Shown here piece after piece: positions 53,994-63,235 of a stretch of DNA of 64,000 nucleotides. The DNA lies in NCBI GenBank assembly GCA_050331695.1, contig JBHJGP010000011.1, positions 1 through 64,000 on the forward strand. The letters are read 5' to 3'. This stretch comes from JBHJGP01 sp050331695. GTDB taxonomy: Bacteria > Pseudomonadota > Alphaproteobacteria > Geminicoccales > Geminicoccaceae. Every line of letters starts with the position of its first letter. Within the stretch, counting starts at the first letter, position 1. The notes beneath the pieces were generated by a model. That model made no database searches and was not told where the DNA came from. It saw nothing but the letters and a program-made list of their open reading frames with translations. The position numbers and the translations under genes are program-made.

Positions 53994-54833
53994 ATGAGCG
54001 TGAGAGCAGACGGAAAGGTTTGGTTCGTCGGCGCCGGTTGCGGTGATCCGGAACTGTTGACCCTCAAGGCCGCCCGACTGATCGAGGTGGCGGATGTCAT
54101 CGTCTACGATCGCCTCGTGAGCCGGCGGGTCATGGAACGCGCCAGCGTCTCGGCCGAGACGATCTACGCCGGCAAACGGCGGGCAGACCACCACCTGCTC
54201 CAGGGTGAAATCAACCAACTGCTGGTCGATCGGGCCAAGCAAGGTTGCTCCGTGGTTCGTCTCAAGGGCGGCGATCCCACCATCTTCGGCCGTCTGGGCG
54301 AAGAGCTCGACGCGGTGGTCCAGGCAAAGGTGGCGTTCGAGATCGTTCCGGGCGTGAGCGCTGGCACCGGCTGCGCCGCTTACGCCGGGATCCCGCTGAC
54401 CCATCGCGACCTGGCGCACGCCGTGACCTTTCTGACCGGCCACGGCAAGGCGGACGAGCCTGAGCTGGACTGGCGCGCCCTGGCCACGTCCGGACACACA
54501 TTATGTGTCTTCATGGGAATCGCCGGCATCGAAAGGCTGGTTGCCAAGTTGCTGGACCACGGCATGGATCCGAAGATGCCGGCCGCCTTGATCGAGAATG
54601 GCACGCTGCCTCAGCAGCGGGTGGCCTCAGCCACTCTCGATGAACTGTCACGGACCGTAGGCTCAGTTCGGCCGACCGGCCCGGTGACGGTGATCATCGG
54701 CAAGGTCGCGGCGCTGCAGCCGCACTACAATTGGTTCATACCGGCGGGCACGACCAGCGCCTCCGGATTCAGCGGCGCCGATCTTCAAAACACGGCCCAG
54801 GCGCCGGCGATGATCAATAGGCGAACTGCTTAA
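53994..54833 (+). CDS. cobA: Uroporphyrinogen-III C-methyltransferase (SUMT)
   Basis: The 279-residue methylase has VWFVGAGCGDPELLTLKAARLIE, RLKGGDPTIFGRLGEE, IVPGVSAGTGCAAYAGIPLTHRD and VTFLTGHGKADE, typical of CobA/CysG-type SUMT. It makes precorrin-2, the entry to both B12 and siroheme. The start is uncertain: ATG 53994 has no close ribosome binding site, whereas TTG 53979 follows AAGGACGG directly. The 3' end overlaps the convergent gshA-type gene by 20 bases. Confidence 0.93.
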   Translation: MSVRADGKVWFVGAGCGDPELLTLKAARLIEVADVIVYDRLVSRRVMERASVSAETIYAGKRRADHHLLQGEINQLLVDRAKQGCSVVRLKGGDPTIFGRLGEELDAVVQAKVAFEIVPGVSAGTGCAAYAGIPLTHRDLAHAVTFLTGHGKADEPELDWRALATSGHTLCVFMGIAGIERLVAKLLDHGMDPKMPAALIENGTLPQQRVASATLDELSRTVGSVRPTGPVTVIIGKVAALQPHYNWFIPAGTTSASGFSGADLQNTAQAPAMINRRTA

Positions 54834-56181
54834 AGAGTGGTCTTACCGATCGGCCCCATTCGGTCTCGTAAAGCCGCAGTTTTTCCCGCGCTTGACTGCC
54901 ACCCGTCTCGGCGATGCGTTCGATCGGCTCCAGATATTTGGCCTCGGTATCGCCGCTCATGTCCCGCCGTCCCCGACGCTCCAGACCGCCGCGAGCAATC
55001 CTGACCGTCTCCCGTGCCAGATCCCGAACGGAACGGCCGGCCACCCTAGCGGACAGGCCGTCCTTGGCCACGGCTTGTCGCAGCTCCGGGAGCATCGAGG
55101 GATCCAATGCTTTGGTGAACTCCTCCGCCGCGTCCAGGCTTGTCGCGTCGTAAAGCAGACCGACCCAAAAGGCGGGAAGAGCGCAGAGCTCGGCCCAGGG
55201 AGCGCCATCAGCCACCCTCATTTCCAAGAAGCGGTTGAGGCGCACTACCGGAAAAACGGTGCTCAGATGATCAGCCCAGTGATTGATGGCCGGTCTCACC
55301 CCCGGCAAGGCCGGCAGCCGACCGACGAGAAAGTCGCGGAAGGACTGGCCGGAGGCGTCGAGATAATGCCCCTGGTGGTAGACGAAGTACATTGGCACAT
55401 CGAGGACGTAGTCGACATAGCGCTCGAATCCCATTCCCTCCTCTAACTCGAAGGGCAGGAAGCCTGATCGATCCGGATCGGTGTCCGTCCATATGTGAGC
55501 CCGGAAGCTTTCGAAGCCATTGGGCCGTCCGTCGATGAAGGGCGAATTCGCGAACAAGGCCGTCGCTATCGGCTGAAGGGCCAGCGAGACCCTGAGCTTC
55601 CGCACCATGTCGGCTTCGGATGAGAAATCAAGATTGACCTGGATCGTGCAGGTTCGATGCATCATGTCGAGGCCAAGGGAGCCCCTCGTCGGCATGTAGC
55701 GCCGCATGATGTCGTAGCGGCCCTTGGGCATCCGGGGCATGGCGTCGAGCGGCCATAGCGGGTGGAACCCCATACCCAACATGCCAATCCCGGCGGGCTC
55801 GGTCAGCTCCTTGACCTGACGCAAGTGGCCGTGTGCCTCGCGACAGGTGTCGTGAATGGTCGCCAACGGCGCGCCCGAGAGTTCGAGCTGGCCGCCTGGC
55901 TCCAACGACACGCCGGCTCCGTCCTTGGCCAAACCGATGATTCGGTCCTGTTCGAGAATGGGCGCCCAGTCGAAGCGATCGGCCATCGCCTCGAGTAGCC
56001 AAGCAATACCCCGCTCACCGTCATAGGCGAGCGGCTCTAAATCATCGCGGTAAAAACAGAACTTTTCGTGTTCGGTACCGATACGCCAGTCGTCCGGAGG
56101 TTTCGAACCGGCCTCGAGATAGGCCACCAGCTCCGACTTGCTTTCGACCGGCGCACCAGGTTCGCCTGGTGGCGCGGACAT
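54814..56181 (-). CDS. gshA: Glutamate-cysteine ligase (plant/alphaproteobacterial type)
   Basis: The 455-residue enzyme has DWRIGTEHEKFCFY, GVSLEPGGQLELSGAPL, RRYMPTRGSLGLDMMHRTCTIQVNLDF (partly quoted) and LEMRVADGAPWAELCALPAFWVGLLYD, the layout of the GCS2-type ligase of plants and alphaproteobacteria. It makes gamma-glutamylcysteine for glutathione. I chose ATG 56181 because GGAGGCGAG precedes it. No gshB is in the window. Confidence 0.9.
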   Translation of the reverse strand: MSAPPGEPGAPVESKSELVAYLEAGSKPPDDWRIGTEHEKFCFYRDDLEPLAYDGERGIAWLLEAMADRFDWAPILEQDRIIGLAKDGAGVSLEPGGQLELSGAPLATIHDTCREAHGHLRQVKELTEPAGIGMLGMGFHPLWPLDAMPRMPKGRYDIMRRYMPTRGSLGLDMMHRTCTIQVNLDFSSEADMVRKLRVSLALQPIATALFANSPFIDGRPNGFESFRAHIWTDTDPDRSGFLPFELEEGMGFERYVDYVLDVPMYFVYHQGHYLDASGQSFRDFLVGRLPALPGVRPAINHWADHLSTVFPVVRLNRFLEMRVADGAPWAELCALPAFWVGLLYDATSLDAAEEFTKALDPSMLPELRQAVAKDGLSARVAGRSVRDLARETVRIARGGLERRGRRDMSGDTEAKYLEPIERIAETGGSQAREKLRLYETEWGRSVRPLFKQFAY

Positions 56182-56268
56182 GAACTCGCCTCCGAACAAA
56201 GCGGGCACGAACGCCCTTGAATGCCGGCTGGATAGCCGAGGCGGTCGGCGTCGCCAAGTCAGATGGCC

Positions 56269-56901
56269 TCAAAACAGCTGTGCGACGATTTCATCGACCA
56301 GTCCGTTGAGCTCGGTGGACGCTTTGCCCCGCGGCTCCAGCTCGACCACGCTGAGACCTCGTTGCATCGCTTGGGCGAAGGCTGCCCGATTGCCGAGACG
56401 GGCTTCGAGCAGCGGTGTTTTCATCTCGTCGATGGCGCTCTGGGCCTGGTCGAGCAGGCGGCCCCGGGGAGGCACGCGGTTGAGCAGGAGGCGAGCGTCG
56501 CGCCTTTCCTGATCGACGAATTCGAGCGTTGCCCGAGAGGCCCAGAGGTCAAGCGCGCTGGGCTGACAGGGGATAACCACCAGATCTGCGGCCCGAACTG
56601 CCACGCGTGCTTCGGTCTCCGCCTGGGGTGGGCTGTCGACGATCAGGACGTCATGATCGCGTGCTAGCTCGCGCAAGGAGCTGTCCAGGCGCCAGCCGCC
56701 GATGGTCTCGCAGTCGATCGCGTTGGCGCCATTGACGGCTGATTGGCGAATGCCGTGCCAGGCGGAGAGCGTAGCCTGGGGATCGATATCGACACAAGCG
56801 ACGGTCCAGCCGCGCCGGGCGACTTCCACCGCGAGTTGTGCTGCCACGGTGGTTTTGCCGGCACCGCCTTTTTGTTGGGCTACGGTAATCACTCTCGCCA
56901 A
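56269..56901 (-). CDS. ParA/MinD-family ATPase, orphan
   Basis: The 210-residue protein has the deviant Walker A motif AQQKGGAGKTTVAAQLA, the Walker A' region CVDIDPQATLSAWHG and Walker B-like VLIVDSPPQAETEA. Such ATPases position plasmids, chemoreceptors or other cargo. No ParB gene is next to it, so its cargo is unknown. The C-terminal part is short, as in orphan ParA proteins. Confidence 0.88.
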   Translation of the reverse strand: MARVITVAQQKGGAGKTTVAAQLAVEVARRGWTVACVDIDPQATLSAWHGIRQSAVNGANAIDCETIGGWRLDSSLRELARDHDVLIVDSPPQAETEARVAVRAADLVVIPCQPSALDLWASRATLEFVDQERRDARLLLNRVPPRGRLLDQAQSAIDEMKTPLLEARLGNRAAFAQAMQRGLSVVELEPRGKASTELNGLVDEIVAQLF

Positions 56902-56964
56902 ATGCTCGGTCCTTCCCTCGTCATTGTTCCGAATTCTAACGCTGAAGCCGAAACTAATTCTCCC

Positions 56965-57891
56965 TTAGTAGCCCTTGGCGCGATCGACCAGATAGAGAAG
57001 GGACTCGCCGGCTCGACATCGCCGAAAGTTCTCTACGGCCACCGGTGCCGCCGTATCGGGCAGCGTGAACCCTGACACGTGCGGCGTGACGAAAATCTCC
57101 GGCCGCGACCAGAATGGATGATCGTCCGGCAGCGGTTCATGGCTGAAGACATCGAGGGTGGCGCCGGCGAGCTGACCGTCGTCGAGCGCCCGCAACAGAG
57201 CTTCCTCGTCGATTAAACCGCCGCGGCCAACATTGATCAGGTGGGAGCCGCGAGGCATGGCCGCGAACAGCCGATCGTTCAGCAGTTGGTCGGTGGACGG
57301 CGTGAGAGGCAGGAGCGCGACCACGATTTCGACGGACGGCAGAAACGCGTTTAGACCGCGCTCGCCATAAAAGGTTTCGACGCCTGAAAGCGACTTCTCC
57401 GTCCGGCTCCAGCCCGCAACTTTGTACCGATTGAGCCGCAGGCGCTCCGCCACAGCACCGCCCAGCTCGCCGAGCCCGAGGACGCCCACGGCCAGTTGAT
57501 CGGCCCGGCGAGGTACTTCAAAGGCCCATTCGCGGCGAGACTGCGCAATCGCGAACCGATCGAACCGGCGGTGAACCCGTCCGACCGCGGCCAGGACGTA
57601 GTCCGCCATTGTCGAGGTGAGCGACGGCTCGACCATACGGCAGAGCGGCACGTCCGGGAGTTCGGGATCGCTGACGATGCCGTCGACGCCCGCACCCATC
57701 GACTGGATTAGGCGCAGATTAGGCAACCTCGCCAACAGGCCCGGCGGCGGCTGGAAGGCGAGCGCGAACTCGATGTCCCGCTCGTCGCCGACCTCCGGAT
57801 AGACCCTCAGCTCCTCATCGGGCAGGTGTTTCGTGAGTTCCGCCTTCCAGGCGTCAGGACCATCGAGCTTGCTGACGAACAAAATGGCCAC
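56965..57891 (-). CDS. D-2-hydroxyacid dehydrogenase, glyoxylate/hydroxypyruvate reductase A-like
   Basis: The 308-residue protein has LRLIQSMGAGVDG, the NAD(P) site VGVLGLGELGGAVAERLRL, HLINVGRGGLIDEEALLRALDD with the catalytic Arg, and the catalytic His in FVTPHVSGFTLP. It resembles GhrA, which reduces glyoxylate and hydroxypyruvate. It stands alone on the minus strand. Confidence 0.88.
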   Translation of the reverse strand: MAILFVSKLDGPDAWKAELTKHLPDEELRVYPEVGDERDIEFALAFQPPPGLLARLPNLRLIQSMGAGVDGIVSDPELPDVPLCRMVEPSLTSTMADYVLAAVGRVHRRFDRFAIAQSRREWAFEVPRRADQLAVGVLGLGELGGAVAERLRLNRYKVAGWSRTEKSLSGVETFYGERGLNAFLPSVEIVVALLPLTPSTDQLLNDRLFAAMPRGSHLINVGRGGLIDEEALLRALDDGQLAGATLDVFSHEPLPDDHPFWSRPEIFVTPHVSGFTLPDTAAPVAVENFRRCRAGESLLYLVDRAKGY

Positions 57892-58120
57892 CTGGTCTGT
57901 CTCCTCAGCCTCTCACGCTTTCGCGAACGACACGCCGATAAACCTCAACAGCGTTAACCGAATCGTAAGGGGCGAATGCAAATCTCGGAAGCCTGAAGCG
58001 CCGTTGGGAGGCGCGATCGCACCGATTGTTTCCTGTCGTCCCGGTGTCCCCCTCGTCCTCTTTCACATCGTTCGGTCGATGCCTCCCATCGCGCGCCATC
58101 CTTGGGATCAGGAGACAAGC

Positions 58121-58447
58121 ATGACACGCAGGAACTGGCTCGCTGGCAGCATGTTGATCGGTTTGCTCGCCCTCGCTCTGCCATCGCAAGGCCAGGCGCA
58201 AACCAGCGGCATGCGCTTGCCGTGTCATGCTCACGGCGAGATCTCCAAGCAGTTAATGACCAAATATAAGGAGCAGCCGATCTCGCTCGGCATGCAGACC
58301 AACGGCAATCTGCTTCAGGTGTATGCGTCCCAGGAGAAGGGTACGTGGACGATCATCAGCACGACGCCGAAGGGTAAGACCTGCATCCTCGCCGCCGGAA
58401 AGAGTTGGGAAAGCCTGCCGACCGTTTCCAACGATCCAGAAGCCTGA
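58121..58447 (+). CDS. Small exported hypothetical protein
   Basis: The 108-residue protein has a signal peptide (LAGSMLIGLLALALPSQGQAQ). The mature part (MRLPCHAHGEISKQLMTKYKEQPISLGMQTNG then LLQVYASQEKGTWTIISTTPKGKTCILAAGKSWE, partly quoted) has two Cys (LPCHAHG, KTCILA) and fits small periplasmic proteins common in alphaproteobacteria. Function unknown. CAGGAGAC precedes ATG 58121, so the longer frame to 57833 is not needed. Confidence 0.75.
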   Translation: MTRRNWLAGSMLIGLLALALPSQGQAQTSGMRLPCHAHGEISKQLMTKYKEQPISLGMQTNGNLLQVYASQEKGTWTIISTTPKGKTCILAAGKSWESLPTVSNDPEA

Positions 58448-58556
58448 CCGGTTTTTTTCCGTTTCCGCGATTGATCAAACGAATAGAGGCGCTGACCAAG
58501 AGCCAAACGAACCGAGTAGGCGACGAAGCAGCCCGGGGCTTGGCAAGGGGCGCGAA

Positions 58557-58646
58557 ATGATCTCTGGTCCCAGCAAAGATAAGCCAACTCGCTGGACTGA
58601 GGCCCTTGATCCCTTCCCGCCGCTGCGGCTGCCGGACTACCAATGA
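58557..58646 (+). CDS. Possible 29-residue small protein upstream of DUF6352 gene
   Basis: ATG 58557 is preceded by AAGGGGCGCG and encodes MISGPSKDKPTRWTEALDP followed by FPPLRLPDYQ. It ends 27 bases before the DUF6352 start. The composition is protein-like, but it is short and I do not recognise it, so this is tentative. Confidence 0.35.
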   Translation: MISGPSKDKPTRWTEALDPFPPLRLPDYQ

Positions 58647-58673
58647 CCGTAAGCGACGGTGGGGCTCGTTCAA

Positions 58674-59705
58674 ATGAGCGAGACCACCGAACCGTCCTTT
58701 TGGCGAAGCGCTGGCCTGGGTTTAGTCGCCAGAGCGGGCGGCGACCGGCTCAAGCCCAGGCCGGAACTGGTGCTGGCCTACCTGCGCCGGCCCGAACTGG
58801 CGCTGGTCGACGAGAGCTGCCCCGCCGAGCGGCTTATCCACGATCGACTACTCCAGGAACCGGCAACGCCGACGGAGGCGCTGCCGCTCGCCAAGGTCGA
58901 GGATGCCGGCGCCCGGGAAAGCTTCGAACATTTCCTTACCTTCCGGGACCATCTGCTTGGCCATGATGATATCGAAACGGCCTATCTGGCCCTTTTCAGA
59001 GAGGACAAGGTCAGTCGAACCCCGCCTTTGTTCATCGACCATCTGGTTCATCTGATCGTCCACCAGATCCTGCTGGAAACGCCGGATCCGTTTCAGCTCA
59101 GGGCGGCCGAAACACTTTTCCGGACGCAGAAGATCACGGTCGAGGATGGGGCCGTCCTGGCGGCCGACGAGGAAACCGTCGAGATGCTGGCGGAGGGCGG
59201 TGGTGCGGGCGGTCTAGCTGGCTTGCTAGCTGCAACGAACGAGCAGCGGCGGGAGATCCAGCTTGATATCGTGACCGAGACCAGCGAACGAGACTATCTG
59301 GGGCGGAGCGACCGCTTCGACATGGTCCTCGACCTCACCTTCGCCCGGCCAGGCCTCGATGCGCTGGCCCGCGTTCTGGAAAAATGGGTCGCGCGGATGA
59401 TGGGGCTGCGGGTCAGGATCCAGCCACGCCAAAGATTGGCAGACGAGGCCTGGCGCTGGCATATCGGTCTGGACCGAACCGCGAGTTCGCTCCTCAATCG
59501 GCTGTACGATGGCGACATCCTGGAAGACGGCGAACGAGCGAAGATCATCGCGCTCTTTCAAATGGAGATCGAGGACCGGTCACGGGTCGCGCCGGCGATA
59601 GCGGAAAGCCCCGTTTATTTGGGCCTGGCCATGGACGCACAGCGACGTCTTCGCTTGAAGCCACAAAATCTTCTGCTCAATCTGCCCTTGGCCATCGGCC
59701 ATTAG
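58674..59705 (+). CDS. DUF6352 family protein
   Basis: The 343-residue soluble protein matches the DUF6352 pattern: FLTFRDHLLGHDDIETAYLALFR, SRTPPLFIDHLVHLIVHQILL, AETLFRTQKITVEDGAVLAADEET, and a C-terminal LNRLYDGDILEDGERAKIIALFQMEIE. Its function is unknown. I chose ATG 58674. The DUF6494 gene follows 35 bases later, suggesting one transcript. Confidence 0.82.
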   Translation: MSETTEPSFWRSAGLGLVARAGGDRLKPRPELVLAYLRRPELALVDESCPAERLIHDRLLQEPATPTEALPLAKVEDAGARESFEHFLTFRDHLLGHDDIETAYLALFREDKVSRTPPLFIDHLVHLIVHQILLETPDPFQLRAAETLFRTQKITVEDGAVLAADEETVEMLAEGGGAGGLAGLLAATNEQRREIQLDIVTETSERDYLGRSDRFDMVLDLTFARPGLDALARVLEKWVARMMGLRVRIQPRQRLADEAWRWHIGLDRTASSLLNRLYDGDILEDGERAKIIALFQMEIEDRSRVAPAIAESPVYLGLAMDAQRRLRLKPQNLLLNLPLAIGH

Positions 59706-59740
59706 CGGCCATCAGGACCAAGGCACGAAAGGATCGATCG

Positions 59741-59947
59741 ATGAACGAAGAAACATTCAACATGAGCCTGCGCAAATTCTTGAAGAAAGTCGGTGTCACC
59801 TCCCAGCGGGAGATCGAAAGAGCCGTTCGAGAGGCGATCGACACCGGCAAGCTTCGAGGAACCGAGACGCTGACGGCGACGGTCACGCTCGAGCTTTGGG
59901 ACACGGATTTGAAGCTGCCGATCAGCGGCACCGTCGAATTGTCCTGA
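59741..59947 (+). CDS. DUF6494 family protein
   Basis: The 68-residue protein begins MNEETFNMSLRKFLKKVGVTSQ, then REIERAVREAIDTGKLRGTE, matching the DUF6494 family of short alphaproteobacterial proteins. It is predicted to be helical at the N-terminus and beta-rich at the end (ATVTLELWDTDLKLPISGTVEL). Function unknown. AAAGGATC precedes the ATG. Confidence 0.85.
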   Translation: MNEETFNMSLRKFLKKVGVTSQREIERAVREAIDTGKLRGTETLTATVTLELWDTDLKLPISGTVELS

Positions 59948-59981
59948 CGCGTCCTACAACCCCACAAGCTCGGACGAGCTC

Positions 59982-61085
59982 ATGGCCAAGACCAACAAAG
60001 TGGGCCTGTTCATCTTCGGCGGCCTTCTCATTCTGGGCGGTATCGGCGGTCTGTTCTGGAACGAGTTTCGTTCGGCCCGTGAGCTCGATACGCTGGGCGA
60101 GGGCGCGCGGCTGGTTGAGACGGTCGATGACAACTATCTCGACTTGGCTCTGGACGGCAGGCTGCTTCACGTCGCCGGGCCGGCTCGAACCGGCGGCGAT
60201 GCCGCGGATCCTCTGTTCAACATCGCGGCCACCACGCTCCGTCTCGATCGAACGGTCGAGATGTATCAGTGGCGCGAGATCAAGGAGGGCTCCGGTGATG
60301 ACCGGCGGGTTCGCTACGAGCGCGTCTGGTCGGCGAAGCTCATCCCCTCATCCGGTTTCCAGTCGAACGCCAACCATGCCAATCCCGAGACCATGGCGGT
60401 TGGACCTGAAACGTTCCTGCCACCGGATCCCCGGGTCGGTGAGTACCGTTTGGGCGAAAAACTCTTGGCCGAACTGAAACCGAACGGGAGCCTGACGCCG
60501 CCCGAAACCACCATCGAGGTCGCGGGACTGACCTTCGTCGGCCATGACAACTGGTTTTACTCCGGCGATCCTTCGAGGGCGCGGATCGGTGACCTGCGTG
60601 TTGGCTTCCGCCAGGTCGAAACCGACCAGGTGAGCGTCGTTGGCCAACTGGATGGCGAATATCTTCGCCCCTATCAAACCCGAAACGGCGGCACCGTCGC
60701 CTTGATCGATCGCGGCGCGGTTTCGGCCGACGATATGTTCGGTGAGGTTTACGCCCGCAACGCCTTGATCACCTGGGCTTTGCGGGGCGCAGGTTTCGTC
60801 GCTCTGTTTGTAGGCATTCACTTGATCCTCCACCGAGCCGCGCGATTGGTCCCGCTCGTCGGCGCCATCACCCGCAAACTCGGCACGGGCGTCGCCTTTC
60901 TCTTGGCGCTTATCATCGGCCTTTCGACCATCGCCCTCGCCTGGGCGATCTTTCGGCCGCTTTTCGGCGCGCTCGTCATCCTGATCGCCGCCGTGGGCGT
61001 GGTGACCCTCCGCTATTTGCCGAAAGCCAAGGCCGACGAGCCGAGCCTGGCGGGCCCACCGCCGCCGCCCGCTCCGCCAGCCTGA
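59982..61085 (+). CDS. TMEM43 family membrane protein
   Basis: The 367-residue protein has an N-terminal membrane helix (VGLFIFGGLLILGGIGGLFW), a central soluble domain with RTVEMYQWRE and RVWSAKLIPSSGFQS...NHANPETM, and three to four C-terminal helices (~265-345), which is the TMEM43 arrangement. It ends in a Pro-rich tail. The eukaryotic homologue is an inner nuclear membrane protein; the bacterial role is unknown. Confidence 0.85.
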   Translation: MAKTNKVGLFIFGGLLILGGIGGLFWNEFRSARELDTLGEGARLVETVDDNYLDLALDGRLLHVAGPARTGGDAADPLFNIAATTLRLDRTVEMYQWREIKEGSGDDRRVRYERVWSAKLIPSSGFQSNANHANPETMAVGPETFLPPDPRVGEYRLGEKLLAELKPNGSLTPPETTIEVAGLTFVGHDNWFYSGDPSRARIGDLRVGFRQVETDQVSVVGQLDGEYLRPYQTRNGGTVALIDRGAVSADDMFGEVYARNALITWALRGAGFVALFVGIHLILHRAARLVPLVGAITRKLGTGVAFLLALIIGLSTIALAWAIFRPLFGALVILIAAVGVVTLRYLPKAKADEPSLAGPPPPPAPPA

Positions 61086-61181
61086 GCGACATCGGCGCGA
61101 CAATGGCCACCTTGCGGTCGGCCGGACGCTCGGATAGTGCCAAGCGACTGAGGCAAAAGCGACTTATCCAGGAGAGCATGC

Positions 61182-62807
61182 ATGGAACGCGAGCAGATGG
61201 AATTCGACGCGGTCATCGTCGGCGCCGGTCCGGCCGGGCTTGCGGCTGCCATCCGCTTGCGCCAGTTGGCCGAGGAAAAGGGACGCGATGTCAGCGTCTG
61301 TGTTCTCGAAAAGGGCTCGGAGGTGGGCGCGCACAATCTGTCCGGCGCCGTTGTGGAACCACGGGCCCTGAATGAGATGAGCCCCGACTGTAAGGACAAA
61401 GGCGCGCCGCTCAAGACGCCGGCCAAAGACGATCACTTCCTTTTCCTCACCGAGAAAAAATCTTTCCGGCTGCCGACGCCACCGACCATGCACAACGAGG
61501 GTAACTATATCATTTCGCTCGGCAATCTGTGCCGGTGGCTTGCCGAGCAGGCGGAAGCGGCCGGCGTCGAGATCTATCCGGGTTTTGCCGCCGCCGAGAC
61601 GCTCTACGGCGACGATGGTCAGATTGTCGGCGTCGCCACTGGCGATATGGGCGTCGGTCGTGACGGCCAACCGGGCCCCGGCTACCAGCCCGGCATGGAG
61701 CTCCGGGCGAAGGTCACCCTGTTCGCGGAGGGCTGCCGGGGGTCATTGACCAAGCTGCTGATCGAACGCCACGACCTGCGCCGGGATAGTGATCCTCAGA
61801 CCTACGCCATCGGCATCAAGGAGTTGTGGGAAATTGAGCCGGACCGTCATGAGCCGGGGCGCATCGTCCACACGATCGGCTGGCCGCTGGATCGCAGCAC
61901 TTATGGCGGCTCGTTCCTCTATCACCTGGAAGAAAATCAGGTGAGTGTCGGCTTCGTCATCGGCCTGGACTACACGAATCCCTGGCTCGGCCCCTACGAC
62001 GAGTTCCAGCGCTTCAAACATCATCCAGCCATCGCGGGCACTTTCGCCGGTGCCAGACGTATTTCCTATGGCGCCCGGGCGCTGAACGAAGGTGGATTTC
62101 AGTCGGTGCCCAAGCTGAGCGTCGACGGCGGTATGATCCTAGGCTGTGGTGCGGGTTTCATGAACGTGCCGAAGATCAAGGGCTCCCACACGGCCATGAA
62201 GTCGGGAATGATTGCCGCCGAGACGGCGTTCGACGCCATTGCCGAAGGTCAGCCCAAGCTCGTCCATGATTATGGCAGGCGGATCGAGGCAAGCTGGATC
62301 TGGCCGGAGCTGAACAAGGTCCGCAATATTCGTCCGGCCTTCAACTGGGGTTTCTGGGCCGGTCTCGGCTACAGCGCGATCGACACTTACGTGTTTCGGG
62401 GCCATGCGCCGTGGACATTCCACCATCACGCCGATCATGAGCAGTTGAAACCGGCAGCAGACGCGCGCCCGATCGACTATCCCAAGCCCGACGGCGTGAT
62501 TAGCTTCGATAAACTCACCTCGGTCTCATTGTCGGCGACCAATCACGAGGAAGACCAGCCGATCCATCTGACCCTTGGCGATCCAAGCATCGCGATCGAC
62601 GTCAACTATCAGACTTACGCGTCACCCGAAACGCGCTACTGCCCGGCTGGCGTCTACGAGATCGTCGAGGAACAGGACGGGCCGAGACTGCAGATCAACG
62701 CTCAGAACTGCGTCCACTGCAAAACCTGCGATATCAAGGACCCGACCCAGAATATCCACTGGGTCACGCCCGAAGGGGGTGGTGGGCCCAACTATCCCAA
62801 CATGTGA
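61182..62807 (+). CDS. Electron transfer flavoprotein-ubiquinone oxidoreductase
   Basis: The 541-residue enzyme has the FAD site DAVIVGAGPAGLAAAIRLRQL, LIGLD-type segments such as YTNPWLGPYDEFQRFKHHP, GCGAGFMNVPKIKGSHTAMKSGMIAAE and a C-terminal 4Fe-4S ferredoxin-like domain with Cys in RYCPAGVYE and NCVHCKTCDIKDPTQN. It passes electrons from ETF to ubiquinone at the inner membrane during fatty and amino acid oxidation. CCAGGAGA precedes the ATG. It overlaps a small membrane gene. Confidence 0.95.
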   Translation: MEREQMEFDAVIVGAGPAGLAAAIRLRQLAEEKGRDVSVCVLEKGSEVGAHNLSGAVVEPRALNEMSPDCKDKGAPLKTPAKDDHFLFLTEKKSFRLPTPPTMHNEGNYIISLGNLCRWLAEQAEAAGVEIYPGFAAAETLYGDDGQIVGVATGDMGVGRDGQPGPGYQPGMELRAKVTLFAEGCRGSLTKLLIERHDLRRDSDPQTYAIGIKELWEIEPDRHEPGRIVHTIGWPLDRSTYGGSFLYHLEENQVSVGFVIGLDYTNPWLGPYDEFQRFKHHPAIAGTFAGARRISYGARALNEGGFQSVPKLSVDGGMILGCGAGFMNVPKIKGSHTAMKSGMIAAETAFDAIAEGQPKLVHDYGRRIEASWIWPELNKVRNIRPAFNWGFWAGLGYSAIDTYVFRGHAPWTFHHHADHEQLKPAADARPIDYPKPDGVISFDKLTSVSLSATNHEEDQPIHLTLGDPSIAIDVNYQTYASPETRYCPAGVYEIVEEQDGPRLQINAQNCVHCKTCDIKDPTQNIHWVTPEGGGGPNYPNM

Positions 62808-62818
62808 TCGGAACGCTC

Positions 62819-63220
62819 ATGATTGCTGCCTTCCCCCTCCTGGTTCTGGTGATCGGCGCCTACAACCTCGCGGCTTTTGCAGGTGCCGACGCCTTCGACG
62901 GGAGCCTCATGTCGATTGCCTTACTCTCGGGCGCGGTCTGGGAGGTTAGCCTCGGCGATCTTCTAATCGCCGTCGGTCTGGTGCTTCTCTATTTCGAGAT
63001 ATTCAAGGCGACGCGCACCTCCACAGCCTCCATCGTCGACCATGTTCTGTCGCTGGTCGTTTTCGTCGTGGCGCTGCTCGAATTCCTGGTTTTGCCGGCG
63101 TTCGGCACCTCCGCGTTCTTCATCTTGCTGTTGATGACCTTGATCGATGTCATCGCCGGCTTCACTGTGACCATCAGTACCGCCCGGCGGGACATCGGGT
63201 TGGAGCGGGGCATCAACTAA
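62819..63220 (+). CDS. Small four-helix membrane protein
   Basis: The 133-residue protein is mostly hydrophobic, with about four helices (FPLLVLVIGAYNLAAFAG, LLIAVGLVLLYFEIFKA, VLSLVVFVVALLEFLVLP, FFILLLMTLIDVIAGFTVTI). I do not recognise the family. GTG 62804 overlapping the ETF-QO stop (GTGA) is an alternative start and would couple the two genes. It may be linked to the quinone enzyme, but only position suggests this. Confidence 0.65.
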   Translation: MIAAFPLLVLVIGAYNLAAFAGADAFDGSLMSIALLSGAVWEVSLGDLLIAVGLVLLYFEIFKATRTSTASIVDHVLSLVVFVVALLEFLVLPAFGTSAFFILLLMTLIDVIAGFTVTISTARRDIGLERGIN

Positions 63221-63235
63221 AGAGAGGGCAGGCCC

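Noticed and set aside
53156..54100. Long upstream extension of the cobT reading frame (654 codons in all)
   Set aside because: It is antisense to cobS and cobA, is rich in Ser/Thr/Arg/Pro and has no CobT homology; cobT is about 340 residues.
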